Assembly: GCF_011039205.1 (NCBI RefSeq)
Contig: NZ_JAAKEL010000005.1
Span: 172,483-236,482, forward strand
Reading direction: 5' to 3'
DNA length: 64,000 bases
Source: Dysgonomonas sp. ZJ279
GTDB lineage: Bacteria > Bacteroidota > Bacteroidia > Bacteroidales > Dysgonomonadaceae
Part shown: positions 26,638 through 34,900 of the stretch, piece after piece
How positions within the stretch are numbered: position 1 is the stretch's first letter
How the letters are laid out: each line of letters begins with the position of its first letter
Notes under the pieces: model-generated
Databases searched by the model: none
What the model was told of the DNA's origin: nothing
Seen by the model: the letters and a program-made list of their open reading frames with translations, nothing else
Program-made: the position numbers and the translations under genes

Positions 26638-26663
26638 AATATTGCAATATTAATAAAAAACAA
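26638..26663 (-). promoter_or_regulatory. Shared upstream element of cassette 2
   Basis: A perfect 14-bp palindrome AATATTGCAATATT (26638-26651) overlaps a block, TGCAATATTAATAAAAA from 26643 with a CAA just after, that is also present ahead of the other cassette at 28921-28940. It lies 80-105 bases upstream of the small lipoprotein start. The rest of the 249-bp gap between cassettes shows no gene. Regulatory role is inferred only from the conservation. Confidence 0.45.
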
Positions 26664-26806
26664 TGAGTTATGATGTTTTTTATGCCAATATTCGATTCCT
26701 ATTTAGTGGTTTCATAATAAAAATAGTATCATGCTTGTTAAGTTATTGATTATGCGATGTTTATATGTGTAAATTTGTGGTGTTTTTTGTATTGGTCTAG
26801 TCCTTC

Positions 26807-28492
26807 TTACATAGATAACGAATTATTCTCTCCGCTTTTAGCAAATAATATCTCATTAGTTCTGCTCTCGGACATTCCTGCATTTAATAACTTTCGCTGT
26901 ATATCCAACTTTTGTACATGCAGATTTTTTGAACCAGCCATGTCGCCCAATATGAGAGCCATTTCTTTTTTGTTATAGCCACAGTAAGAAAGCATACTGA
27001 TCAACAACTCCTTATCAGTCAATGCTGTAATAGCCTGTTCGCCAAAAGGTTCTTTTCTAAGATAATCTTTCGCATTTTCGATGAGTTGTTTATTTGTCTT
27101 TTTTTTCACATCCTCAACCATCTGTCTTATCCTTCCATATATCGATGGTTCTTCTTGCGCACCAAACTCAATAGCGAGTGATTTTACTTCTTCTTCGATG
27201 CTTACCCATTCAGTTATAATGTGTTGATAAATACTTTGAAGGAACAATAAGTTTTCGAGTTTTTGCTCAAGTAGTTTATTCTTCTCTACTTCCTGTGCAT
27301 GTTTTAAACGGTTGCTTTTGTTTCTAAACCAAGTTATTAATACAATTAGTATTGCAACAGATATACCGATAGACATATGGAGGTATGAGCGTACTTGCAA
27401 ACTTTCTAATTCTTTTTCCCGTAGAGATAGCTGGTATTTCCTCTCTATGTCTGATAACCTTTGCGAATTATTGACTTCTAATATTTTCTGCTCAACCTGT
27501 TTTTGTAAGTTACTATAATACTCCGCTTCTTTCTCATTTCCTGCTTCTTTATTGCTTTTGGCAAGAAATTTATAAGCGTTTCTTATCATATAGTTATCCG
27601 AAATGAGAGATAATTTATCTTTCATCAAATTATTATAATGTATTGCCGAATCAGTTTGATTCTTTTGAATATATAATATAGATAAATTGAGATGTATTCT
27701 TACGGAATCAATAGGATTCGAGGTCATTGTCAGGGCTTTTTGATAATAATCGACCGCTTTCTTGTATTCTTTCATTCCATCGTATGCTAGACCGATATTA
27801 GAGATTGCAATAGCTTGTAATGGTTTATCTCCAATTCTATTTGCTATTTCTAAACTCTTATCAAAATAAAAATAAGCACTGTCATATATACGAAGGGCTT
27901 CATAAGTACGCCCTATTAAATTAATTGTATGGGCTTTTAATGATTCTGTATTGTCACTTTTGCTAAAATACTCTAAAGCTTGTCGCGCACGAACGATACT
28001 GCTATCCATAATATTTCGTTCAAAATACGAAAAGCCTATATTATGTATACATTTTCCTATTAAAATATTATTATTGGATTGTCTGGCATAGGTTTCAGCC
28101 TGTAAGAATGCCTTCATTGCCTCATCGTGCATTTGCTTTTCTTGATAGACACGACCTGCATAGAAATTAGCTAATGCTGCTTTTTGTGGATTTTTTGTAT
28201 TGTTAAAATATTTTTGAGCTTCTACAATAAGGCTATCACTCGTCACATCCTGATTCGCAATCAGTTTGGCCTGAGTCAAAGTTATGATGTATTGCATATA
28301 GCTGTTTCTATCCATGTCTTTAGGATTGTGGATAGAATCTAGCAGCTTAAGAGCATCTATAGGTTTAGTTGCAACAGTACTTTGTGCTTGTATTAGTAAA
28401 TCAAGAGAAAGATCATTTTTTTTGCATGAAAATAAGAAGCTTAGTATTAATAATAAAAGACAACTTATTTTTGCATATACTGAAGTTTTCAT
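26807..28492 (-). CDS. Lipid-anchored TPR protein with transmembrane helix and cytoplasmic C-terminal domain (cassette 1)
   Basis: A 561-residue paralogue of the cassette 2 protein, similar from end to end. It has a lipobox LSFLFSC (Cys23), TPR repeats (for example LANFYAGRVYQEKQMHDEAM and AIAISNIGLAYDGMKEYKKAV), a membrane helix near residue 373 (YLHMSIGISVAILIVLITWF) and a C-terminal domain (TDKELLISMLSYCGYNKKEMALIL) with conserved SRTNEILFAK. In-frame TTG sits upstream, but the ATG at 28492 gives the same N-terminal length to the lipobox as its paralogue and was chosen. The ATG is 60 bases downstream of the small lipoprotein stop. Repeated conservation of the last ~90 residues suggests that the cytoplasmic domain is the output module, maybe DNA-binding; this is inference. 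Confidence 0.75.
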   Translation of the reverse strand: MKTSVYAKISCLLLLILSFLFSCKKNDLSLDLLIQAQSTVATKPIDALKLLDSIHNPKDMDRNSYMQYIITLTQAKLIANQDVTSDSLIVEAQKYFNNTKNPQKAALANFYAGRVYQEKQMHDEAMKAFLQAETYARQSNNNILIGKCIHNIGFSYFERNIMDSSIVRARQALEYFSKSDNTESLKAHTINLIGRTYEALRIYDSAYFYFDKSLEIANRIGDKPLQAIAISNIGLAYDGMKEYKKAVDYYQKALTMTSNPIDSVRIHLNLSILYIQKNQTDSAIHYNNLMKDKLSLISDNYMIRNAYKFLAKSNKEAGNEKEAEYYSNLQKQVEQKILEVNNSQRLSDIERKYQLSLREKELESLQVRSYLHMSIGISVAILIVLITWFRNKSNRLKHAQEVEKNKLLEQKLENLLFLQSIYQHIITEWVSIEEEVKSLAIEFGAQEEPSIYGRIRQMVEDVKKKTNKQLIENAKDYLRKEPFGEQAITALTDKELLISMLSYCGYNKKEMALILGDMAGSKNLHVQKLDIQRKLLNAGMSESRTNEILFAKSGENNSLSM

Positions 28493-28552
28493 AAACAAAG
28501 TTTTTAAGAGCGAGATTTTAACCTAACTGTATCCTAATATTACGATATGAAC

Positions 28553-28756
28553 TTATTTAAGTTCAAAATCAATGTAATTAATGCTATCATTTTTGCTATT
28601 TGTAGGTAATTCTACCCTTTTCTCTTTCAAAGTACTATTTAGACCTCCTCCAGCGCTTCCCCCTTGATCCATCTCGTCTTCCTGAGAACAAGAGCTATTA
28701 CAAAGTGCTATACCAATAATAAAAGCAACTGTTAAAAAAAATCTTTTCATTTTCAT
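28553..28756 (-). CDS. Small lipoprotein of 67 residues (cassette 1)
   Basis: A short lipoprotein with lipobox CNSSC (Cys23). The mature part begins CSQEDEMDQGGSAGGGLNST, has a charged KEKRVELPTNSKND middle and ends NYIDFELK. The ATG at 28756 was chosen over an upstream in-frame TTG at 28765; it puts the Cys at residue 23, exactly as in the paralogue at 26351-26557. Spacing to the TPR gene is 60 bases. Weak -7-like sequence TATATTTA is seen on the minus strand about 25 bases upstream. Upstream of this lies the repeat array at 28980-29730. Confidence 0.7.
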   Translation of the reverse strand: MKMKRFFLTVAFIIGIALCNSSCSQEDEMDQGGSAGGGLNSTLKEKRVELPTNSKNDSINYIDFELK

Positions 28757-28920
28757 AATATTCAAGTTAGTTTAATAAATATATTAGGTAAGATTGTTTA
28801 AGCATTAAATTATTATCTGGTTCATAATAAGCATGTCAAGTGCCAGTGCCCTAGCAATAACTATGATTGTCAAATTAAATTGTTTATACTCTATTGCTGT
28901 TTTGTTTGTTTAATAACCGC

Positions 28921-28940
28921 TGCAATATTAATAAAAACAA
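28921..28940 (-). promoter_or_regulatory. Shared upstream element of cassette 1
   Basis: The block TGCAATATTAATAAAAACAA here is nearly identical to one ahead of cassette 2 (26643-26663), although only half of the palindrome is kept. It lies 165 bases upstream of the small lipoprotein start. The function is unproven. Confidence 0.4.
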
Positions 28941-28979
28941 ATTAAATAAAAGTTATTTTTAATTTATTTTTACATAAAT

Positions 28980-29730
28980 GCATTTGATTTATTTCTGAAA
29001 TAAAGTTTCGTGTGTTAAATTGGCGTGAATTATTAATTTTTGTACGTGAATACGTAATCAATATGAATTTGACACAGAGAAACTGTAAATAATAAAATAT
29101 TTACTTGAGCTTATCATCTCTTACGCTAGCCTTATCTAACCTTCTTAATAAATAGGATATTATGTATAACTATAATTTGTTTCTGAAGTAGAGCCCTGTA
29201 TGTTGAATTGGCGTGAATTATTAGTTTTTGTACGTGAATGTGTAATTTATGCGAGTTTGACACAGATGAGAAATGATATGTGATAAAACTTTTGCCTGAC
29301 CTTGTTATCCTTATGTGCTAGCCTTATCTAACCTTCTTAATAAATAGGATATTATGTATAACTATAATTTGTTTCTAAAGTAGGACCCTGTATATTGAAT
29401 TGGCGTGAATTATTAGTTTTTGTACGTGAATGTGTAATTTATGCGGGTTTGACATAAATAAGAAATGATATATGATAAAATTTTTGCCTGACCTTGTCTT
29501 TCTTGTATGCTAGCCCTATCTAATCTTTTCAGTAAATAGGATATTATGTATAACTATAATTTGTTTCTGAAATAGAGTTTCGTGTATTGAATTGGCGTGA
29601 ATTGTTAGTTTTCGTACGTGAATATGTAATTTATGCGAGTTTGACACAAATAAGAAATGATATATAATAAAACTTTTGACTGCCCTTGTCTTTCTTATAT
29701 GTCAGCTTTATCTAATCTTCTCAATAAATT
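28980..29730. repeat. Four tandem noncoding repeats of about 190 bp
   Basis: The core GGCGTGAATT occurs at 29022, 29210, 29402 and 29594 and the block TTTCT(G/A)AA at 28992, 29180, 29372 and 29564, giving periods of 188, 192 and 192. Units are ~80-90% identical by eye, with copies 2 to 4 closest. Each contains a conserved run with GTACGTGAAT, TTTGACA and TATCTAA, and none has a long open frame on either strand. The array fills most of the 1,075-bp gap between the TPR/lipoprotein cassettes and the glycosidase operon, whose terminator lies just beyond. Possible roles are repeated promoters, a small RNA family, or an unstable spacer. It is not a CRISPR: the units are long and there are no spacers. 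Confidence 0.85.
29162..29575 (+). other. Three identical 9-codon mini-ORFs within the tandem repeats
   Basis: In copies 2, 3 and 4 an ATG at 29162, 29354 and 29546 opens a reading frame MYNYNLFLK and stops at a TAG after 9 codons. Two nucleotide differences among them (CTG/CTA and AAG/AAA) are both synonymous. An AGGA sits five bases upstream of each ATG. The first copy lacks this ORF. Selection on the peptide is possible but the sample is only two sites. Confidence 0.3.
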
Positions 29731-29771
29731 CACATACTCTCTTTAGGAAACCTAGATGGGGCTTTTACAAA

Positions 29772-29815
29772 AAAGACGGATAACCAGTCTAGCACTGATT
29801 ATCCGTCTTTAATTA
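29772..29815 (-). terminator. Terminator after the glycosidase/phosphatase operon
   Basis: AAAGACGGATAA (29772-29783) pairs with TTATCCGTCTTT (29799-29810), with further pairing of CAGT and ACTG inside. On the minus strand the stem is followed by a T-run, 17-20 bases past the stop codon at 29832. Confidence 0.85.
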
Positions 29816-29831
29816 TTATTATATTTTCTTC

Positions 29832-31448
29832 TTAGATAGTCTGGCTACCTTCTTTTATACTTACTTTCTTACTCTTGTCTTTACCCCAAAGAATGGTCAT
29901 TTCGAAAGGGATATTCGATTTAACTGTAATACTTGGAGTTTCGTCTTGCGAACTTCTCTTATTTACTTTAAAGTCCACTGTGCCCTCTGGCCCAAACGGA
30001 TAACGCTCCATACCATGTGCTTCGGTATTGGTGATATCCCATACAACGGTATTGTTTGAGAAGTCTGAACGGATACCTAATATATATTCTATAAATACAG
30101 CAATAGGAGGTAGTCCAGTCCAACCTACAAACTCTTTGCGAGCCATAAATCCCGGTTCAGTTTTTTCAGGAGCATAGTATTCCCAGAATGTACCTGTGTT
30201 TTTATATACCTCGAATACCTGATTGTAATGGTTTCTGGCAATATCTTTTGCCATCTGCGAGTAGCCTTTATTCTGGAGACCTGTTATTACCATGTAGTTA
30301 GATCCCGGCCATACGCCACCTTGCCAGTAGCGGCCTAGCGGGTTATATTTAGGATTGTCGGCAGAGAGAGACGGTACTCTATGCGGACGATTGAAGGTCT
30401 TAGGGTTATCCAGTTCTTTTACCAACCTGTCCATTCTGTCTTTGCTTAATACATCGGTGTATAGCGACCAGTAAGCAATAATCCCTTTAGTTGTAGATAA
30501 GCTGCCATCGGCATACTGATCGTAAAGGAATCCTGTTTTCTCGTCCCACATATTGTCCTGAACATACTTAGTCAGCATCTTGATCTCATCTTCATATTCT
30601 TCAATCTCTTGCCAGCGTTCGAGGTAAAATCCCATTTCGAGCAAGATATTTGCCGTAAATATTTGTTGAAGACAAGCATCCAGCCATACCATGTGACCGT
30701 GACTGAAAATCATGCTGTATTTGGATTGTACACGTGGCATATTGTCCATACCTGTACCCCAGCCACTCGACCAGTATGTACCATTCGGCCATGTATGATT
30801 CAGTTTCAACCATTTATAGTAGGCGCATAGTACAGGGAATATCTTATTGAGACGGTCGGTATCACCATACTGTTTATAATAAAGCATTTCGCTCCAAGGC
30901 AATAAGTTAGGCCCTGTACTTACAGGGTCGTAACGCTCGAAACAATCTGCACCATCGCCCTTTATTTCGCGACAGATAAATCCATCGGGATGTTGCTTCG
31001 CATAGAAATTGTCAAGTGTATTCTGGAAAGGGAAGTAGCGGTATCCGTAGCGGGCAAACATCATAATGAATGCCGAGTCCCACATGAAGATGTTACCGTT
31101 GTAAGCCGTATCGAGATAGGTAGATATAAATCCCGATCCTTCTTGCGGTTGTCTGATGTTACCGATAGCAATTTGCCATGCTCTCCAATACATTTCGAGT
31201 TCCTTTTCGTGACCTTCCCAAATTGGATTAGGTAATATATTTCGGGCTTCCTCATAACTTTTGGGAGTAATGAGGTTTGGCTTTGCTACACGAAATTCAT
31301 TTTCGGCAACAAGAGCTTCCTTTACGTATGTGTTTTTGTAAGGCAAGTTATACTTTGGAGGAGCAGCATCATTTTCCTGCGAAAACAGGTTCGGAGAAAA
31401 CAGGATTGATGCAAATAAGATTATCGATATTGATAATAATTTTTTCAT
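29832..31448 (-). CDS. Clan GH-G (trehalase/MGH1-like) glycoside hydrolase, exported
   Basis: A 538-residue exported protein with signal peptide through about SPNLFSQ. The (alpha/alpha)6 barrel matches the MGH1-like/GH63-GH37 clan. Motifs: FMWDSAFIMMFARYG near residue 120, SGWGTGMDNMPR around 228 with a conserved Asp, and GGVWPGSNYMVITGLQNKGY near 390, followed by NTGTFWEYYAPEKTEPG and EFVGWTGLPPIAVFIEYILG. The MGH1 relative hydrolyses alpha-mannosylglycerate or glucosylglycerate, so a related alpha-glycoside is likely. It is the last gene of a four-gene leftward operon with three phosphatase-type genes, with a 26-base gap to the metallophosphatase gene. Substrate is not known. Confidence 0.85.
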   Translation of the reverse strand: MKKLLSISIILFASILFSPNLFSQENDAAPPKYNLPYKNTYVKEALVAENEFRVAKPNLITPKSYEEARNILPNPIWEGHEKELEMYWRAWQIAIGNIRQPQEGSGFISTYLDTAYNGNIFMWDSAFIMMFARYGYRYFPFQNTLDNFYAKQHPDGFICREIKGDGADCFERYDPVSTGPNLLPWSEMLYYKQYGDTDRLNKIFPVLCAYYKWLKLNHTWPNGTYWSSGWGTGMDNMPRVQSKYSMIFSHGHMVWLDACLQQIFTANILLEMGFYLERWQEIEEYEDEIKMLTKYVQDNMWDEKTGFLYDQYADGSLSTTKGIIAYWSLYTDVLSKDRMDRLVKELDNPKTFNRPHRVPSLSADNPKYNPLGRYWQGGVWPGSNYMVITGLQNKGYSQMAKDIARNHYNQVFEVYKNTGTFWEYYAPEKTEPGFMARKEFVGWTGLPPIAVFIEYILGIRSDFSNNTVVWDITNTEAHGMERYPFGPEGTVDFKVNKRSSQDETPSITVKSNIPFEMTILWGKDKSKKVSIKEGSQTI

Positions 31449-31474
31449 AACAGAATATCTATAAGTAGTGTTTA

Positions 31475-32926
31475 TTATTTTTCGGGTACATACAACATAT
31501 TGTCGGGTATAGGTATTTCGAGAATACTACGCGAGGAGATGCCGACTTCGAGGCTTTCTCCCATATAATCTTCGAAATAAAGAACTTTCAGTTCGTGATA
31601 GCCTGCTTCTAAAGCAATCTTGCCTTCTCTGCGCCTTGCATTGTGCGAACCATCGTTATCGACAACGAGTTTTCCATTTATAAAGAGCTTAGAGCCATCG
31701 TCGGAATGTGTGTAGAAACGATACATACCCCTCTCCGATATTTTAATCAATGTTTTAAACTCAAAGGCAAACGAGTCTTGTGCAGATGCAGGGGCTAAAG
31801 ATATATTATTTATTATACCCGTTTTGAGTGGCGTTAATGATGCTATTCTGTCGGTCGATTTTATTCTTCCTTCATAGTAGGTATAAGCTACACCTTGCTT
31901 CTTAGGGTTAGTTTTTATCGCAGGCATGTATTGAGCAGACGCTTCTTCCTGTGCCGATATTCCAGATGGATAATAATACAGCAATTCAGTCCCCGATTTA
32001 GTTCTGATCCATGTGTCGAACTGATTTTTTCCTTCGTACATTGTAATAATACGGGCACCTCTTTCAAAATCGCCGTAAGCATCAGCACCCGTCACGCGCC
32101 CATAAGCAAGAGCTATGTCGTGGAGTATGCCGATGTAGTTATTATCGTGATCATGTCCTACGAATGTACCCATTACATCACCTTTCTCCATAAGCGAGCA
32201 GAAAAAGCCGGAATTAACGACGGGTGACGAAACACCTTCTTCGTTTTTTGCTCCATGAGTTGTATCTTTTCCTATTATCTCTTTATATTCGGGAAGGGGA
32301 ATATGAAAAAAAGCGAGAGAGGGGAGCGGTTTCCCATTATTTTGAGCTGTATACTTATCGCTTGTCTTTCTGTACCAATCTATCTGATCGAAATGGATCC
32401 AATCGTAGTGACCCAGTTTTTGATCGGCAGGATAATCATTCGAGTCCACACAGTATAATACCGCTGCAATTTTAGAGCTTTGCGAACTTAATATTGGCAG
32501 TGAATAATTACCGCAACCTGTCAGTTCTTCGCCTTTTTCACCTATATAGTAAGGCATACCTTCGAGAAACTCAAATACACCATCGCGCGTAAGATCGTCT
32601 TCCGAATCGTGGTTTCCCAACGTTATTGCCCAAGGAGTCTTGGCCTCTTCAAATATTTTAGCAACCGTGAGCCATCCTTCTTTTACCGAATCTTTCCAAA
32701 CGACATCACCCGAGAGAATCGCTACATCGGGTTTTTCAGTTTCCAATACATGTTTTATAGTCTCTGCTGTTTCGATAGAATTCGGAGAGCCATGTATCCA
32801 ATGTAGATCTGTGAATTGAGCTATCTTAAATTGTCCTTTCTTATTGAACTTCAATTGTATATCGGATGCATTTGCAACCAAAGAGCATAGAAAGAGAGCG
32901 ATTGTAAAAATCAATTGTTTTTTCAT
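31475..32926 (-). CDS. Exported calcineurin-like metallophosphatase with PA14 domain
   Basis: A 483-residue exported protein. After the signal peptide (LCSLVANAS) comes a calcineurin-like phosphoesterase domain with the metal motifs FTDLHWIHG (Asp/His), LSGDVVW, LGNHDSEDD, FFHIPLPEY (His) and GHDHDNNY; it resembles the Dcr2/purple acid phosphatase-like set. From about residue 340 a PA14 lectin-like domain follows (MYRFYTHSDDGSKLFINGKLVVDNDG, HELKVLYFEDYMG), which commonly binds glycans. The combination suggests phosphate release from a sugar-bound ester at the surface. The gene follows the alkaline phosphatase fusion by 7 bases. Confidence 0.88.
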   Translation of the reverse strand: MKKQLIFTIALFLCSLVANASDIQLKFNKKGQFKIAQFTDLHWIHGSPNSIETAETIKHVLETEKPDVAILSGDVVWKDSVKEGWLTVAKIFEEAKTPWAITLGNHDSEDDLTRDGVFEFLEGMPYYIGEKGEELTGCGNYSLPILSSQSSKIAAVLYCVDSNDYPADQKLGHYDWIHFDQIDWYRKTSDKYTAQNNGKPLPSLAFFHIPLPEYKEIIGKDTTHGAKNEEGVSSPVVNSGFFCSLMEKGDVMGTFVGHDHDNNYIGILHDIALAYGRVTGADAYGDFERGARIITMYEGKNQFDTWIRTKSGTELLYYYPSGISAQEEASAQYMPAIKTNPKKQGVAYTYYEGRIKSTDRIASLTPLKTGIINNISLAPASAQDSFAFEFKTLIKISERGMYRFYTHSDDGSKLFINGKLVVDNDGSHNARRREGKIALEAGYHELKVLYFEDYMGESLEVGISSRSILEIPIPDNMLYVPEK

Positions 32927-32933
32927 AATCAGC

Positions 32934-34883
32934 TTATTTTAATCCCATAAGAGATTTTATTCTATGGAATATCTGCGTATTCGGATATACGCCTGTAAGT
33001 TTAGATGCTCCGGGTCCGTAAGCAAATACAGGAAGCATAATCGGTGTATGGTCGTCAGTCATATAACGTGCTGTGATATGCCCTTTTGCTCTGTCTCCGT
33101 CTACTAATGTCAATCCGCCTGTTTCGTGATCGCCTGTCACTATAATTAGTGTTTCGCCATTCTTATCAGCAAATTTCATAGCTTCGGCAACAGCCAGATC
33201 AAAACTTAGTGTTTCCATTATCGAACCCGGTAGCGAGTTGGCATGTCCCGCATAATCTATTTTTGCACCTTCTACCATCAGGAAGAAACCTTTGTCGCTT
33301 GCTCCACTAAGTTTTTGAATAGCTTCGCGTGTAGCATCGGCTAGAAGAGAAAGGGTTTCTTCTGATGCAGCTAAGTCCATACGCTCATCTACACATATTA
33401 CTTTACTTTTATCTTTGTTTATGTCATCGATAGAAGTCGAGATTCTATATTGTGATTTCAGTTCACCAAGTAAATCCCTGTTATCTTTCCTTTTGGTGAA
33501 TACATCCATTCCGCTGCCATTAAGCAATGTTAGTTTGCCATCTAGTAACCAGTTCGTTATTTCGTCCGAATTATCACGTTCTACCGAATGACCGTAGAAT
33601 GCGGCAGGAGTCGCATCGGCAAGATTACCTAACGTAACTACACCACATGCAAAGCCTTCGGGATAAAGCACATCTGTCATCGACGAGTATGGTTTACCAT
33701 CGTCACTCATACTTATATGGCGGTTGCTGTTCGATTCTCCTGTGGCGAGCGCACTACCAGCGGCGGCAGAGTCGGTCGTATAGGCATCTTTCGAACTTGT
33801 CTTTTGTAGTCCGATATAGTTCATATTGAGCATTGTAAGACCATGGTTTACCGTTTCTCCTGCACATAATTGCGCTAAGCCCATACCATCACCAATAAGG
33901 AAGATGATATTTTTGATAGGCTTGATAGCCCCATCGTTGAGATATGTCGGTTGATAAACATCTATGCCTTTCGATAATTGCAGTTTCTTGTTATTGAAAC
34001 CTTGAAATCCGACAGTCGTTTTATCCAGTCGTTTCGCACGGCTCACTTCATCAGATACTTCGCTGTTGCTACCCGCTATGTGGTAGTTCTTATTTTCGAA
34101 ATTTCTGAAATAATCGGCACATGCTTCAGGGCGGTCTGTATTGATATAATCTACGCCTATATTATGGAATGTATTCCAAGCCGTAACACCATCGGGAGTT
34201 CCCCAGAAACGGATAGGTTTACCCAGAGTATGTGCTTCTTTGATAGCCTGCATCACTTTCTTAAACTCATCGTTTATCATTGTGCCTTTTCCGTTCCATT
34301 GCGTATGGTCACGAAGGTTTAGGCTGATCATCGATATTCGTTTCAGTTGTTCAGGGGTATAATCTGTTTTGCTGCCGTCGAACGAAACAACTGCTGGGTA
34401 TTTCCCATAATCGTTGGGATCGGGACGATTGCCCGATATTACAACACGTACGGCATAGGGATTAACTGTTGGATCAAATACTTCGGGATAAACCTGCAAT
34501 TTCTTGATAAGAATATCTAATGTCGGATTTGCAGGAGTTTTTAAATCGACCAGAAGAGTAAGTATATTATCCGAGTTTTTCCAAGCCTTACCATTGTTTT
34601 GCTTATATAGATTGACCAATGGCAAAATATACGATTCCTCTAGGGTAGGAGCAGTGGTTAGCTGATCACGATCGTGAGCTACTAACAATTCATTGGGCTT
34701 GTTGGTGGTGTAAATATCGGCTTCTATAGATGCTACTTGCTGTGCATAAGCCTGATAAAATGGAACGCGCTGCTCATAATCGTTATGAGAATGTATAAGT
34801 ATGGGTTTTTGTGCAAATACTATTCCCGAACATATAATGGAAAGTCCTAGAAATAGAATCCGCCTTAATATTGTTTTATTCAT
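32934..34883 (-). CDS. Fusion: GDPD/PI-PLC-like phosphodiesterase + alkaline phosphatase, exported
   Basis: A 649-residue exported protein joining two phosphate-releasing enzymes. Residues ~28-270 fit a glycerophosphodiesterase/PI-PLC-like TIM barrel: HSHNDYEQ with catalytic His31 and His33, and ADIYTTNKPNELLVAHDRD. Residues ~320-649 form an alkaline phosphatase: FLIGDGMG (metal Asp), KTSSKDAYTTDSAAAGSALATG with the Ser nucleophile, GHSVERD, VEGAKIDYAGHAN and VTGDHETGG (metal ligands). Together they could cleave a glycerophosphodiester and then release inorganic phosphate from the monoester without letting the intermediate go. All metal motifs of the phosphatase are intact. It sits in an operon with EEP- and calcineurin-type phosphatases. 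Confidence 0.9.
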   Translation of the reverse strand: MNKTILRRILFLGLSIICSGIVFAQKPILIHSHNDYEQRVPFYQAYAQQVASIEADIYTTNKPNELLVAHDRDQLTTAPTLEESYILPLVNLYKQNNGKAWKNSDNILTLLVDLKTPANPTLDILIKKLQVYPEVFDPTVNPYAVRVVISGNRPDPNDYGKYPAVVSFDGSKTDYTPEQLKRISMISLNLRDHTQWNGKGTMINDEFKKVMQAIKEAHTLGKPIRFWGTPDGVTAWNTFHNIGVDYINTDRPEACADYFRNFENKNYHIAGSNSEVSDEVSRAKRLDKTTVGFQGFNNKKLQLSKGIDVYQPTYLNDGAIKPIKNIIFLIGDGMGLAQLCAGETVNHGLTMLNMNYIGLQKTSSKDAYTTDSAAAGSALATGESNSNRHISMSDDGKPYSSMTDVLYPEGFACGVVTLGNLADATPAAFYGHSVERDNSDEITNWLLDGKLTLLNGSGMDVFTKRKDNRDLLGELKSQYRISTSIDDINKDKSKVICVDERMDLAASEETLSLLADATREAIQKLSGASDKGFFLMVEGAKIDYAGHANSLPGSIMETLSFDLAVAEAMKFADKNGETLIIVTGDHETGGLTLVDGDRAKGHITARYMTDDHTPIMLPVFAYGPGASKLTGVYPNTQIFHRIKSLMGLK

Positions 34884-34900
34884 GATCTGAATAGTTTGAT

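Noticed and set aside
28980..29730. CRISPR array or direct-repeat defence locus
   Set aside because: Units are about 190 bp without spacers, and no cas gene is near.
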